A DNA stretch of 64,000 nt from Rutpela maculata. Lineage: Eukaryota > Arthropoda > Insecta > Coleoptera > Cerambycidae. Made by a program: the position numbers and the translations under genes. The stretch covers positions 182,528,301 through 182,592,300 of the forward strand of contig OW386285.2 of assembly GCA_936432065.2 (NCBI GenBank), read 5' to 3'. Below are positions 1 through 12,624 of the stretch, piece after piece (within the stretch, counting starts at the first letter, position 1; each line of letters begins with the position of its first letter). A model generated the notes under the pieces. That model was not told the DNA's origin and ran no database searches. It saw only the letters and a program-made list of their open reading frames with translations.

Positions 1-403
1 CTAATAATTCTATTGCACTTGTAGTAGAACAAATCTCTAGCCGTCAGTTATTTCTAAATGTCAGTAGAATTCGAAATATGATTTTTCTGTCGATTATTAT
101 TTTAGGATCAGTTTTTCAATTGTGCACTAAAAGTAGCCTCAAATTTGCAATATAAAATGATATGTTTAGGAGATCAATGAAATTTTGCATAGATGTTCAT
201 TTTTATTTACTCCTTCAGGAAGCGATAAGTTCACCTTAGAATAGAAGAGAGAGCATATGCTACTTGCTCTTTCTTTTTGCACATATCTCGAATGATAAGC
301 GTTTTAGTCTTGAAAGTTGAAAACCACGTTTCTTGAAGTTTGAAGTACAAATGTGTTTAATAATAAATGCCTTCGGATTTGTTCTTTTGTAAGGAACAAC
401 GCT
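1..403. other. AT-rich sequence, no gene seen
   Basis: No convincing coding region, RNA gene or repeat was recognised. The short open frames are low complexity and do not resemble any family I know. Confidence 0.5.
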
Positions 404-962
404 TTTTTGGCCCATCCGTGGTAAAGAGTGGAAGCCATCTTTTTTACTAATTTTGGGGTGCTGAAAACGAATCCGTCACCCGCTTTGGCGAAATGTCTCG
501 GAAACACATGAAAAACAACCCCTATTTGGGTGCCACAAAGTGAAGATTCTCATTTTTCAAATCAAAAGTCATTTAAATAATTAAAGAATTTTTTGATATA
601 AAAACAATTAATATTTTTTGGATAGTGATAGCACACCGTACACCCCAAAAGTGTGAGAAATATTCAGGGATGAGAAATATTCATCTGAATTGACTAAATC
701 ACCTTATTATGACAAAAAAACATCTAACTGGGTGATTAGGGATTTCTTTTGCAATTAAAACCAATAGAAACTCTAAAAAGATAAAATCCACCACCTTAAT
801 TGGTGAGGATGTATAAGAGTATTCAGAAGTAATCACATTATAACCTGATAATAGCCATTTAATAAGGAATTTTGTGTTTTTTTTTTAATAAATAAATAAC
901 CGTATATTACATATTGTAACTTACACCGTTCTTATGGGTGGTGAAGGGTGAGGGAAACAAGG

Positions 963-1085
963 GAAAACTCCTTTTTTGGCCCATCCGCAGTGAAGTGTGG
1001 AAACCACATTTTTACTAATTTTGGGGTGCTGATTACGAATCTGTCATCCAAATTGGCTAAAAACATCGGGAAGACAGTAAAAAAA
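963..1085 (+). repeat. Second partial copy of the outer-arm motif
   Basis: The segment around CTTTTTTGGCCCATCCG followed by ACTAATTTTGGGGTGCTGA repeats the motif at about 404-500 in the same orientation, and the motif at 3620-3716 is its inverse. This indicates local duplication of the family end. Confidence 0.6.
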
Positions 1086-1179
1086 ACAACTCTTATTGAA
1101 ATTGATATTAGAACTTGCAAGAAAACGTTATTCTTTAGTGCAGGAAATTCTTTAAAAATACTCAGTTTCATTAGGTAAG

Positions 1180-3162
1180 TAAAAACCGCTGCCCAAGGAA
1201 TCACTACTTCTACATCCATATTTTCTATCCAAGTCACTCACAACGAAAAAATTGTGTATGTGGAAATAATTGTTTATGGAACTTTAATAATACAGGGTGT
1301 AATCAGTTTCATGTCATTAAAAAAAACTAGTGGTGAGGAACGACTAAACGAACAAAAAACCTTATATAACATGGGGTCTAAAACCCATATAGAAAGAAAA
1401 TAGACAAAAATTTCGAAAGTTTTCAATAAATTGTTTGAGAACTGCTAGAATGTTGGGATAGGCTTTTATTTTCGCGTATGTCGGCGCCTCTAACCATCAA
1501 ATACGCTAATACGGCTTTTTCAAAGTATCGCGCTCCTTTGTTAGAGACCGCGCGTTGGCGAGGATACAAGTTGATAATCATACTTCTTTATGGCTTTTTA
1601 AAAGTAGGCAAGGTAAGGTCTTTAGCGTTGCGGTAAAGGTGAAAGACGTCGGCGTTTTCTGAGTGCTTAGTAGATCTGAAGAAAACTATACTCCCTCTTG
1701 TGCAATATTTTAGTTTTTGTGGGCACTTCATTAAGTACACACGTCGAACCCGTTCGTTGTTTTCGTTCTTTTGAATTTTAGGCCACGTATTTACAGTTAA
1801 GATTTATTTTATTGACTTACCGTTCAAGTCGTTAAGTTCTTGATTACATACAGACAATATTTGTTCGTCCTTTTTGTGTTACTTTTTGGATTTTGGACCA
1901 AGTTTTTATTTTTATTATTATTATTTTTTGTGGTATCAACAAAATTGGTAAGTTCTAGACTTATCGAATATTTTAGTTTCAGATACCTGATTGGCAATTC
2001 GTTAAATAAATGTTATCGTATCTCAGACGTCTAACTCTTTATTTCCCAATGTCATGCAATAATTATTCACTCTTTAAGCTTTTAACACAGAACACTCATT
2101 TAGGTTACAAATGTTAATAAATCACATTTAAATCTGATAAATTATAAACAACAATAAGAGCTCCAACATTTTGTTCTAAATTAAAAAACACATGTAAAGA
2201 ACTGCTGTGTTTAACTTCTATGCCCATCATTTGCTTTTGCAGTTCTGCAAAAAGAGATAACGAATTATTTACATTTTTATAATTGGTTCGGTTGAGGTGG
2301 TCATCAAAGGTGCTGCCCTTCTTTGCTTTGAACCGCCCGGAGAAAACGAGTCGGTCGGTAATCTTTGCACTTTTTTTATGTCAATTTAAAAGTTGTATAA
2401 TTGGGAAGTACTACACGTCCATTGACCCAGAAAGGCAGTGGTTCTAAAATGTTTCCTACCCTAATATTCAAATTATTGACCTAGGTCAGTTTTTTTCAAA
2501 GTGCCCCTAGGGGTCATAAAGGTTTTTTGTTTGTCCGGTCGGTCCCCATTATCAGTTTTTTTTTTAATGACATGGAACTGATTACACCCTGTATAATATT
2601 TAAAATCCTCTACCCCGAAAACCCATAAAACGATACCCCACATCGGTAGTTGGATGGGGGTGGTGATGGGGGGTGGTAATGGGGGTGGATGAAGTAAAAA
2701 AATATTTTGAGTTTTCTGGTTCTCATACACACACTAAATCACATTTTCTTTTCATCCCCTTTTAAAATGGTGTGGGGGTGGTAATGGGGGTGACTAATGC
2801 CAAAAAATTTTTTGAGCCCTTAGCTTCTCTTGTATATACTAAATACCATTTTTATGGACTCTTACCTGCTTGATTTACCTATTTACCCCAAATTTACCCT
2901 CCAACCCTTCGACGAAACAAGATGAAAATATAATCTAGTTCCAGATCTCGTTAAAGTACATATGTATACCAAATTTCAAGTCAATATCTCAAACGGTTCC
3001 AGAGTAAACGTGCGCACAAAAAAGTTAGACACACCGACAGAAATTTTTTTTCGCTCAAACTTAAAATCTCTACGTTTCATGACATTCTAAGCCTATTTGA
3101 ACAACAAAAATTTTTAAAAATTTGTTTGTCATTACTATACTTCCACTGGATGTGGAAGTAAA
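1180..3162 (+). repeat. Interspersed repeat, copy A, interrupted
   Basis: It begins near AACCGCTGCCCAAGGAATCA and ends near CACTGGATGTGGAAGT. An inner inverted pair of the ACTTCCACATCCAG type lies near the ends. The same family recurs at 33085-33755 (uninterrupted) and in part at 33855-34326. Copy A is split by the TA-flanked element at 1293-2591. No coding frame is recognised; it looks like a non-autonomous DNA element or other interspersed repeat. Confidence 0.65.
1293..2591. mobile_element. TA-flanked TIR element, 1.3 kb, non-autonomous
   Basis: Terminal inverted repeats of about 30 bp start CAGGGTGTAATCAGTT and differ at about one position; each end is bordered by TA (1291-1292 and 2592-2593). 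The related repeat at 33085-33755 supplies the unoccupied site with a single TA. TA duplication plus CAGGG termini fits the Tc1/mariner superfamily. No transposase with a DDE/D pattern is visible, so it is probably mobilised in trans. Confidence 0.8.
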
Positions 3163-3914
3163 AAAGATGCAAACATTCTAAATTCACCACCCCTCCCCCT
3201 CGTTTCCCTCACCCTTCACCACCCATAAGAACGGTGTATAGTTACATTATTACTCCTCGTTAAATGGCTATTATCAGGTTATATTGTGATTACTTCTGAA
3301 TACTCTTACACCCATCCCCACCAATTAAGGTGGTGAATTTTATCTTTTTAGAGTTTTTATTGATTTCAATTGCAAAAGAAATCCCTAATCACCCAATTTG
3401 ATGTTTTTTTATCATAATGAGGTGATTTAGTCAATTCAGATGAATATTTCTCACCCCTGAATATTTCTCACATTTTTGGAGTTGAGGTGTACGGTGTGCA
3501 TATCTCTATTCAGAAAATATTACTTGTTTATTACATTAAAAAATTCATTAATTATTTAAATGACTTTTGGTTGGGAAAACGAGAACCTTCACTTTATGGC
3601 ACGCAAATAAGAGTTGTTTTTTAATGTGTTTCCTAGATTTTTCGCCAAAACGGGCAACGAATTCGTTTTCAGCACCCCAAAATTAGTGAAAAAAATGGCT
3701 TCCACACTTTACCACGTTAGAATTTTTAAAAACTGTTTTTATGAAGATAAAAGTTTTTGCGCTCATATTTAATATCAATTTAATTAATTAATTTAATTTA
3801 ATTCTTCTCTAAAACAGAAACCAAATATTATCGGAAAAAGAGGGGATTTATTTTCTTTCATATCTATCTCCAGTTTCAACTAAGGGTGTTGAACTCCTTG
3901 TAAACAAATGAAAG

Positions 3915-4625
3915 TCTTCAAACTCTAGTGGTCATGATAATATTTCTAATAATTTGGTTAAAAAATGCAAATATTCGATAAGCGGTCCATTATGTTATAT
4001 AATATACCTTTCTATAGAGAAAGGTGTATTTCCCAGTAAATTTAAAAGAGCCATAGTCTCTCCATTATACAAGAAGGGAGATCCAAATCACTATAATAAT
4101 AATTATGGAGCCATTAGTCTACTATGTAGTTTCTCTAAAATTTTAGAACTTCATCTCAAGGAGCAATTATAAGATTTTTTACATCAGAACATCTTACTGT
4201 CTCCTACTAAACATGGTTTCACTACAAACAAAAGCACTAAGTCTGCATTGTGTGATTTTCATCACAAAACCATTAAAGCTTTAGACAACAAGAAATCAGT
4301 TATAGGTCTTTTCGAAGATTTCTCACGAGCTTTTGATTTGATAGACCATCAGCTGCTTAAGGCCAAACTAGCACTATACGATATTCGAGGAACTGATTTA
4401 CAAATATTTTCCTTCTATTTAGACAACAGGACACAAATTATAAAAATGGCTGGTGTAGTTGAAAGTAGTATTTGTGATATTAAACAAGAAGTTCCACAGG
4501 GGTCAATTTTGGGACCACTTTTATATATTATATTTACTAACTATGTGGTCAGTCATCTACAAAAAATACCAAATGTTCATGTGATCTGTTATGCTGATGA
4601 TACAAACATTCTAGTTACCGGCAAC
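3915..4625 (+). pseudogene. Non-LTR retrotransposon reverse transcriptase fragment
   Basis: This is one reading frame with a single in-frame TAA (4170-4172). It holds recognisable RT blocks in order: SGHDNI, SPLYKKGD, ISLLCSFSKILE, motif A with FSRAFDLIDH, motif B VPQGSILGPLL, and motif C YADD. This order and wording are typical of Jockey/R1-type LINEs. No endonuclease domain is visible upstream, and the frame runs into a minisatellite just after YADD, so both ends are missing. The fragment is inactive. Confidence 0.9.
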
Positions 4626-4657
4626 AACCTGCGCTTCCACGTTACGCGGAGAGACAC

Positions 4658-4938
4658 ACTGCGCATCCATTGCACTTGAGGAAACCCACTGCGCATCCAT
4701 GGTGCTCGGGGAAACCCACTACGCATCCATTGTACTCGAGGAAACCCAGTGTGCATTAATAGTACTCCTGGAAATCCACTGCGCATCCATGGTACCCGGA
4801 GAAACCTACTGCGCATTAATTACATTCAAGGAAAACTTCTATGCATACATGGTACTCGGGAAAACCCACTGCGCATCCATTGCACTCGAGGAAACCCACT
4901 GCGCATCCATTGAAGTCGAGGAAACCCACTGCGCACAG
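4658..4938 (+). repeat. 30-bp minisatellite, about 9 copies
   Basis: The unit centres on CACTGCGCATCCATNGNACT followed by CGAGGAAACC and recurs every 30 bp with substitutions. Since 30 is a multiple of three, both strands give long open frames with repeated motifs, which are artefacts of the repeat. It begins just downstream of the truncated RT. Confidence 0.9.
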
Positions 4939-4944
4939 AGCACA

Positions 4945-5425
4945 TGGGCGGGTATCTGTCAAATTTCATGCTTAAAAACATCCGTCTCCCTGTTCACCCG
5001 TTCGCGGCGTCTCTTTTTAAAAACCGTCGAATACGTGTCTCCTCATTTCCTCAGGAAAGCCTGTCGCTGGAATATCACGTTTCTGGGTACCCTTTAGACC
5101 ATCTACCACTCCCGTTTTCACCACTTCAAAAAGTGAAAATCGAAATTTCGTTCTACTCTTGTCTAATAGATTCCAATAAAGAGTACTTCTGTCAAATTTC
5201 ATGCTTCTGGGTCTAACCGTTTCCGAAATGCTTAAAAACTTCCCCCTCCCCGTTTCTGACTTACGCGATTTCAAAAATACAGGTGCGTTTTAAACCATCT
5301 ACCACCCCCGTTTTCAAAAATTGAAAATCGAAATTTCTTCTTACACGATCTAATAGATTTCAACAAAAAATATTTCTGCCAAATTTCATGCACCTAGATC
5401 TAACCTTTCCGGAAAAACCTAAAAT
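4945..5425 (+). repeat. Diverged ~196-bp tandem pair
   Basis: Two related units begin near ACCATCTACCAC (about 5098 and 5294), run through AAATCGAAATTTC and TCTAATAGATT, and end near CAAATTTCATGC. A partial third copy lies at 4950-5000. No coding content was recognised. Confidence 0.65.
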
Positions 5426-5528
5426 TTCAACCCCCTTTTTATCAAACAAAAAGGTATAATAATGGTTCTATTTATAGTTATTAGACTTATAATAAACCAC
5501 ACTATTTGACAATATTTGATGAACTTAT

Positions 5529-5650
5529 TAGTATATTATTCAACGAATGGTAATAACTCACGCAGATGAAGTTTATAGTACGAGCCGCAGGCGAGTGCTG
5601 TAATTCATCAAGTGAGTTATTACCATTACCGCAAGTTGAATACTATACTT
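5529..5650. mobile_element. Small MITE-like inverted repeat
   Basis: Outer ends TAGTATATTATTCAAC and GTTGAATACTATA are inverted, and an inner pair GGTAATAACTCAC / GTGAGTTATTACC flanks a short GC-richer centre. At about 120 bp with nested inverted arms and no coding capacity, it fits a miniature inverted-repeat element. Confidence 0.6.
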
Positions 5651-6485
5651 TTTTTACGATTACAACAATAAATATTAAATTGAGAAAATTTTGTTTAAGT
5701 TAGGTACTCAGTTTCTTTATTAATATAATTGACGGTAAAATTTAATTTAATTTAATTTAAATTAATTTAAGAATTTCTCTCGGACAGAGCCACACCTTCA
5801 TGAAGCGCGTTACGTCGATTGGACAGGCTAGGCATGAAGATAAAGGTGATTGGCACTGTAACCTGGTGATTTATAATAACTCACTCATTGTAACTCACGT
5901 TATTTGTTTATGGATACTATTAATTGTTCAAAAGCAGTTCATTAATTAGTATATACCCTAATAACCAAAAGTAGTATATATTAGGCATAGGTTTTTTGCT
6001 CCTAACTTAGCATATCTAGAATATTACCTACAATATCTTATTAATATTTGTAATCCTATTTACATTCACAATATTGTCTGCAATTCTCCTATTTCCTTAT
6101 TCAAAACAGTAACCATAAAATTAGTATAGTGTCCTGTAGACTGACTGCCTTTGTATGTTCATTCTCTTTAATCATCTGAAAATGTCACGTTGAGTGCCGA
6201 ACTGCGGTAAGGTGCAAGTTACAATAATTCGAACTCACCGGCTTTCCAAGTAAGAATGAAAGAATGACTAGATATTTATTAGCCGGTGTTGTCAAAAATA
6301 TACTTTTAGTTTCACGGAACATATGATACTGCGTCCGAATCCAAAAAAAACTCGGGTCGATATTTTGCTTAATTGAAACGAAACAGAATTTATTTCTATG
6401 TCTACATATAGCCCAGGAGACGAAGAACATTTTGAGGTGCTGAAAATCGACCATTTCAGAGATTTGTTGAAGATAATACGGGAAA
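5651..6485. other. AT-rich sequence, no gene seen
   Basis: It contains short TTTAA-type runs (5735-5770) and the isolated motif CTGCGTCCG (near 6331) that recurs in the hairpin downstream. No gene was recognised. Confidence 0.4.
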
Positions 6486-6520
6486 ACAATACTGCGTCCG
6501 GTATACAGACGCAGTATTGT
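6486..6520. repeat. 13-bp perfect inverted repeat with 9-nt loop
   Basis: ACAATACTGCGTC (6486-6498) pairs exactly with GACGCAGTATTGT (6508-6520). The motif GGACGCAG recurs just downstream (about 6524-6566), before the (TA)n tract. Function is unknown. Confidence 0.75.
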
Positions 6521-6578
6521 ACAGGACGCAGCAGTGTATGGTATCGTGCACATGTACGGACGCAGCATTATTTGTTGT

Positions 6579-6810
<232 letters not shown>

Positions 6811-7251
6811 GGTGTAGCGACCACATACGCTTTATGAGTGGACTGTCTAGATTTATAATATTAAGTAGTAGATATAATTTATTGTAAGTTTTCACTTACC
6901 CCAATTCGGCAGCTCCGCTCCTTGACTCCTACTTCGAATATCAGAGACGGGGAATAAAAAGGTGGAAATGGAAGTAGGGATTCTGATATTCTTTGCACTT
7001 GACACCTTAACGAATTAGGTAAAATACTATATTGGCCTATGCCAAAGGGTAAAGCAAAATTTACAAACTACTAATTCCTCGCACGTGTCGCGATTCTACC
7101 TTACTATCTATACAACTCTCGACTCTCTTAAAACGAATGAATGAATAGTTAAATTAATTTCTATGGGTGCGGTAGTGTCCCCTATTATCAAAATTAAAAA
7201 TTACTGAAATAATTACAAAAACCAATAAAATCTAAAGGTGCGGCCACACCA
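6811..7251 (-). repeat. BEL/Pao 3' LTR
   Basis: A near-identical copy of 13236-13679. On the minus strand it starts within TGGTGTGGCCGCACC and ends near CGCTACACC. If the LTR is trimmed to TG...CA ends, it spans 6813-7248. Confidence 0.88.
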
Positions 7252-7265
7252 TCCTCCGCCCCCTT
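7252..7265 (-). other. Polypurine tract of the BEL/Pao element
   Basis: The minus strand reads AAGGGGGCGGAGGA directly upstream of the 3' LTR, the expected place for plus-strand DNA priming. Confidence 0.75.
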
Positions 7266-7450
7266 GAAAGCTCAAGTTTTTAATCTAAATTTAAATAGAA
7301 ATATGTTCAAACAACTTAAATACTTACTCTAGTTTGCTAGCTTGCCAATTTCAAACTTTTACCTTACACTAATTACAATAATAAAAGTAAAGTGAATATT
7401 ATTATTTATATATGAAACTACTAACTAAATTTTCAAAAAAAAAAATTATA

Positions 7451-8580
7451 CTACTGATTTGGAAGCGGGCACAAACGAACAACAGGACGTTTGTAGGTAT
7501 TACTTTTAGTTTTAACTGACGCCACCCTAACAACACCATCTGTGCCGGGGTAAACTTCCTCTATGATGCCTAATGGCCAGTACAAAGGTGGAGTATTTTC
7601 CTTCATAAGTACGACAATCATTCCCACTTTAATAGGCATGCTAAGTGTGTTCCATTTTTGGCTTGTTTGTAAATTTGACAAATACTCCGTGTGCCATCGT
7701 TTCCAGTACGATTGCACTAGGGAGTCAAGCAAGTATTTTCTTGTCACATGGTTACTTGGTTGATCAGATAAATCTCGAACTGGTAAATGTTTTAAACATT
7801 CTCCAGTTAAAAAATGTGATGGCGTCAAAGCCAATGGTTCAGATGGGTCAGGGCTTAAGCAATATAAAAGTCGTGAGTTCAACAGGGACTCTATTTGTAC
7901 TAGTACTGTGTATAATTCTTCGTACGTAAGAATTTGTGAACCAACGACCTTTAATAAATGTTTTTTCACGCACTTAATATTACTCTCCTTCGAAATGTGG
8001 ACTGGAGGGCGCATTAAATTTCCATTCTACTTTATTCGAAAGTAATTCCCTTTGAAAACTATCTAGATATTCCTGAGATTCTAATAAACTATAAATTTCA
8101 TCTAATTGTGTCTTTGCACCTATAAAATTTGTACCCCAATCAGAATACAGTAATGCACAATGACCTCTTCTTCCGATAAATCGTTTAAAAGCGGCAATGA
8201 AGCATTCGGTAGTTAAACTTGAAGTTAATTCTAGATGTATAGCTTTGGTAGCTAGATAAACAAACAAACATAAATAAGCCTTTTGACTTTTAATACCTCT
8301 TCCACGTCTCATTGTAACGTAAAAGGGTCCAGCGTAGTCAGTCCCAACATGGAGAAAAGCCTTTGTAGGAGGGGTGACTCTAACAGCTGGCAGATTGGCC
8401 ATTAACGGAAACACAGGTTTCGGTTTCACTCGGAAACAAATATTACATGCCCATATTCCATATCTAACAATTTTTCGAGCAGACAGTATCCAAAATTTTT
8501 TACGTAAAATTGCTAACAATAGTTGAGGCTCCGCATGTAAATTTTTTCTATGGTAATAATCGATGAAAATATTTACTAAA
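7451..8580 (-). pseudogene. BEL/Pao integrase with C-terminal DUF5641-like domain
   Basis: The N-terminal part (about 8580-7980) has a Cys-containing segment (WACNICF) and the catalytic-core start HVGTDYAGPF, then YSDWGTNF, where BEL integrases usually have SDNGTNF. A frameshift near 8000 moves the remainder, including the region of the catalytic glutamate, to a second frame (8014-7451). That frame ends with a conserved C-terminal module seen in BEL elements (segments KVGMIVVLMKENTPPLYWPL and RPVVRLCPLP). The upstream frame is also shifted near 8540. Inactive relic. Confidence 0.88.
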
Positions 8581-9645
8581 TGGTATAGAGTTCAGTAGTT
8601 TAAGCCACGAAGAAAAATATAAAATAAGTTTATATAAAGAATTATTATCTTTTGTACATACCGAGAAAGCCATTGTTTTAGCCTCTAACAAATTACTATC
8701 GATTGATTCTATTTCACTACTACTAAAAGATTTTATAGGCCAATTTTCTTCAGTAAGTGTTAACCAATCAAGCCCACGTAACCAATTGGGGTGGTTTAAT
8801 AAACCTTTTGGTGACAGGCCTCTACTGGCGCAGTCAGCTACATTATTACCACTATTCACATGATACCAACTATCAACCGGTAGTCTACTATGAATTTTCG
8901 AAACACGATTTGCGATAAAGGTTTTCCGTTTATAGGGTTCGGAATGAATCCAATTTAAAGTTATTGTAGAATCCGAAAATGCATAAATCTTTTTAACTTG
9001 AATACGACTTTGATAAGTATTTATCACAATACTAATTAATTTAGACGTTAATAAAGCAGCACAAAGCTCTAAGCGAGGAAGTGATACCAAGTTCATGGGA
9101 GCTACTTTGGATTGTGCACAAAGTAGATTTACATGTATATTGCCACGGACATCCGTCGACCTAACATACACTGCGCCTGCATAGCCCTTTTCGGAGGCAT
9201 CAGCAAAGGCAACTAAAATAATCGAACTATTATTATTATCTACCCCTAAATGTTTATGTGTTTGTAATTGACCTTAAAACAGGCAATTCTCTTTGAAACT
9301 GAGTCCACAAATCTACAAAGTGAGAGGGGGGAGTTTAATCCCAATTTAGTTTTAATTTCCACAATTCTTTGATTAAATATTTAATATAGAACGTCATCGG
9401 CGCTAAAAGGCCCAAAGGGTCAAAACATCTAGCTAACGTCGAGAGTACTCCACGTTTAGTACATATTTGTGAATCAAGATTTATCTTAAACACAAATCTA
9501 TCAATACTAGTAATCCATTGTAATCCTAAAACTTTTAAAATATCTCGTTCGAAATCTACAACCTTTACTAATCGCATTGACTCCGGAAAATATGTATATA
9601 ATTCTGCATTATTCGTAGACCATTTGACTAACTCAAATTGTCCGG
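8548..9645 (-). pseudogene. BEL/Pao RT C-terminus and RNase H region
   Basis: Two frames on the minus strand. The first (9645-9335) holds the RT connection with WITSIDRFVFKINL and CFDPLGLLAPMTFYIK, a hallmark of Pao-type polyproteins. After a stop and frameshift, the second (9250-8548) has RNase H-like blocks: AFADASEKGYAGAVYVRS, LPRLELCAALL, FSDSTITLNWI and NVADCASRGL. Order and spacing match BEL/Pao. Breaks near 9650, 9330 and 9270 separate it from its neighbours. Confidence 0.88.
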
Positions 9646-9647
9646 CT

Positions 9648-12373
9648 TTAAATAAACCTACTAATTAATTGTTCAAATACTATTTTAGCCTCGCTCAAAT
9701 GGCAGACACTCGAAACTATATCGTCTACATATATATCTCTCTCTACGTAATTAATAGCCTTAGGAAACGTCTCTGCTTCATATTTTGCCAGTTGTTTAAT
9801 ACTACGTAAAGCTAACCAAGGACTAGGTTTAATTCCAAATGTGACTGTGTTTAATTGATATGTCAAAAGCGGTTCATTGGGATTAAATCTCCATAAAACT
9901 CTCTGATATTTTTGATGTTCTTCGTTAATATTTATTTGGCGGTACATTTGTTTCACATCCGCTGTTATCGCTTTGGGAAAAAGTCTAAAATTTAACAAAA
10001 CTTTGAATAAGTTATTTTGAAGTTTTGGACCTGTATACAAAATATCATTTAATGAAATGGAATTATCGGTTTTCGCGCTAGCATCGAAAACAATTCTAAG
10101 AGGTGTGCTAGAAGACTCTTTAAAAATACAGTGGTGTGGAATATAATATGATAATTGATCAATACATCTTTCAACAACTAATGTCATATGTTTTTTACTA
10201 ATATAATCTTGCATAACTTCACTATATTCATGATACAGTCGAGGAGATTTTTGTAGTCTACGTTCTAATGATAGAAATCGGTGACGCGCAGTTAGAAATG
10301 AATCTCCCAATTTTACAGGATTTTCTTTAAATGGTAACGCCACTGAATACCTACCAGTGGAATCACGACTATAACTTGAAATAAATATTGTTTCACATAT
10401 TTCATCTTCCACACTGTTAGACGCTGAAATAGCGTCATCTAACTCCCATAAATTTTTTATAAATGGTTCTATTGACGTAAAAGTACAAAATGCTAAATTA
10501 TCTTTGAGATTTTCATCTAAAGTCGGAGCATTACCACAAATTAAATAGCCTAAGCGCGTTTGTATTGCACTTGGCACGCTTACAATTCTACCAGACTGTA
10601 AAATATGTACAAAAATATCTGCACCTAAAATCCCATCGATCTGAGATAGCCTATAGTATTGTGGGTCAGCTAAATTCAGATTTTCTAAATGACCCAACAA
10701 ATTTCTATCTATTGTAAAAGTAGGTAGCTGATCAGTTATTTTTTCTATGAGTAAAACATCGATAGGATATTTTATATTGTCATCAAAACGAGACATAATT
10801 GTTAGGTTAGTTTTACCTTTAATAAGCCGCGAAGTTACGCCTATGCCACTAACAAGTGAAAATGTGTTACATACTGTAAGACCTAAACGTCTACAACTAT
10901 CTAACGTAAGGAAGTTTGATTGTGAAGCCATATCCACTAGAAAACGTAAGTTTTGTTTTTTACCATTGCTGTCTATAACATTTACAATTGCGGTGGACAA
11001 CAAAACGGTGTACTGTTTATGACTTCTTTTCAAGTCTGTACTATTGGACACTGAACAAAGACTATGAGTATGGTTTTCGACTAGGGGGTCGCCATTTGTT
11101 GCTACTATTGAGCTATTGTTATGGTTAAAATCGCTTTGATTATTACTACCAGAAGAAGTACTAGCACTAGCGCTATTAGAATTTGTTACGGTTCGAGCAG
11201 CAGAGCTATCAGTATAAAAGTGTAATAATTTATGATGTTTCATATTGCAAATGTTACAAGTCACCTTCGAGAAGCATTGTGCTATTTTATGTGTTGATCC
11301 TAAACAATTAAGACAAACACCCATTTGTTTGGCTATTTTGTATCGCTCGTTTGGCGAATGTTTCAGGAATTTTGAACAATGATTAATTGGATGCGTATCA
11401 CGCACACATTTACATAAATTATTATTAACTTCTTGACTATAAAAAAACGATCGTACTACAGCTGATTTGTTGGTATTTGAGCTCGTATTATTACCGGGAA
11501 GTCGAGTAGGTTTAACGGATCTATGCAATGTCCTCACTTGATTCGATATAAATTCTACAATTTCCTTGTACGAGGGCATATCTTGTTTTTCTCTAACTAA
11601 TTCAAACATCTTAACAGTTTCTGGACCTAATTTCATTAAAGCCAAGGAAGCAATAATGAAATCTGCCAGATCAGCGATTTCTAGGTTACATAAGGCTTGG
11701 GCCGGTGCATGAAATTTTTCTAAAAAGGTATCATTAACTAAAGGTTTAAAGTTAAGCATATGCTCAAAATATTGACTAGCTAATGCCCTATTATCATTAT
11801 ATTTTTTAACCAAACTATCCCATAAAATTTCGTAATTATCTCCTATTGGTGGTAAACCAGCAAAAACATTTTGAGCTTTACCTTTTAAACACGATGCTAA
11901 ATATTGAACCTTTTCATTGTCGCTAAGATCTTTATTACTATGAATTAAAGTTTTAAAAGTTTCATAAAAAATGGGCCATAAATGGATTCCCTTGTCTGGA
12001 TCAAAACTCGGTAATTCTAGCTTTGGAAGTTTGACCGATTTGGACGTTTGTTCATTTTGTTTTGACGATTGAGCTACATTTTGTCTAAGTTCGCTGTAAT
12101 TTGCACGAATATGACAGCACATCTCGTTTACAACATCTAGTACCTGAAAATTGGGTTGATATTCGGAGTCTATTTCTACCTGAATAATATTAATTTCATC
12201 TATTAATTGCTCAAATTGTGATTCAGTTTGATCAAGCCTAGCATACCTAATTTCAAATTTTTGAGGGACGCTGCATCCTTCTTTGTACTTAAATCTAACA
12301 ATGCCTGCATTCTCCAAAACAATGTCTCCTTTTTTTCAGTAAGAACCTTTAATTTCTTTTCTTTAGTCGACAT
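9648..12373 (-). pseudogene. BEL/Pao Gag - protease - RT N-terminal part
   Basis: A long minus-strand frame (889 codons from 12317). A likely true start ATG lies at 12373 in another frame, so a frameshift falls near 12260. Domains in order: a Gag region of the DUF1759 type; two Cys/His knuckles at about residues 333-365 (CLNCLGSTHKIAQC, then CNICNMKHHKLLHF); an aspartic protease-like region around FLVDMASQSNF (about residue 458), where DM replaces the usual DTG-like triad; and RT with TADVKQMYRQI (motif A) and YVDD (about residue 862). The frame ends shortly after YVDD. Confidence 0.92.
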
Positions 12374-12624
12374 TTTAGATAAGACTAATTAAATTTCTGT
12401 GCGTAAAGTTCCAATAAAAAAAAAAACTAATAATTAAACCGTAAAAACTATTCGGGTAGTATATTTATCAAGACAAACAAACTCAAATGGATCTATGATA
12501 ACACAAATAGGTAACTAATTATTATTTTCGTATGTATATCTAATACAAATATCCCAAATGCCTAATGTGAAATCATAATTTTGTGCAGTTTGATATATAA
12601 ATTTACAAATTACCAAATTAATAC
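12374..12624. other. BEL/Pao leader, left part
   Basis: AT-rich untranslated leader between the presumed gag start and the inserted SINE. No further feature was recognised. Confidence 0.5.

Larger units (their letters stand above)
404..3716. mobile_element. Foldback-like composite with long inverted arms
   Basis: The left arm (about 417-958) reappears as its reverse complement at about 3202-3716, with small indels and roughly 85-90% identity by eye. The arms share a run with TTCACCACCCATAAGAACGG and, at the outer end, CTTTACCACG. No transposase frame is visible between them. The interior holds a partial extra copy of the outer motif (963-1085), a member of a second repeat family (1180-3162) and a TA-flanked TIR element (1293-2591). 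This may be a non-autonomous foldback element or two inverted copies of one repeat; I cannot tell which. Confidence 0.6.

Noticed and set aside
4589..5097. ORFs with repeated MRSGFPRV / THCASI motifs
   Set aside because: Translation of the 30-bp minisatellite.
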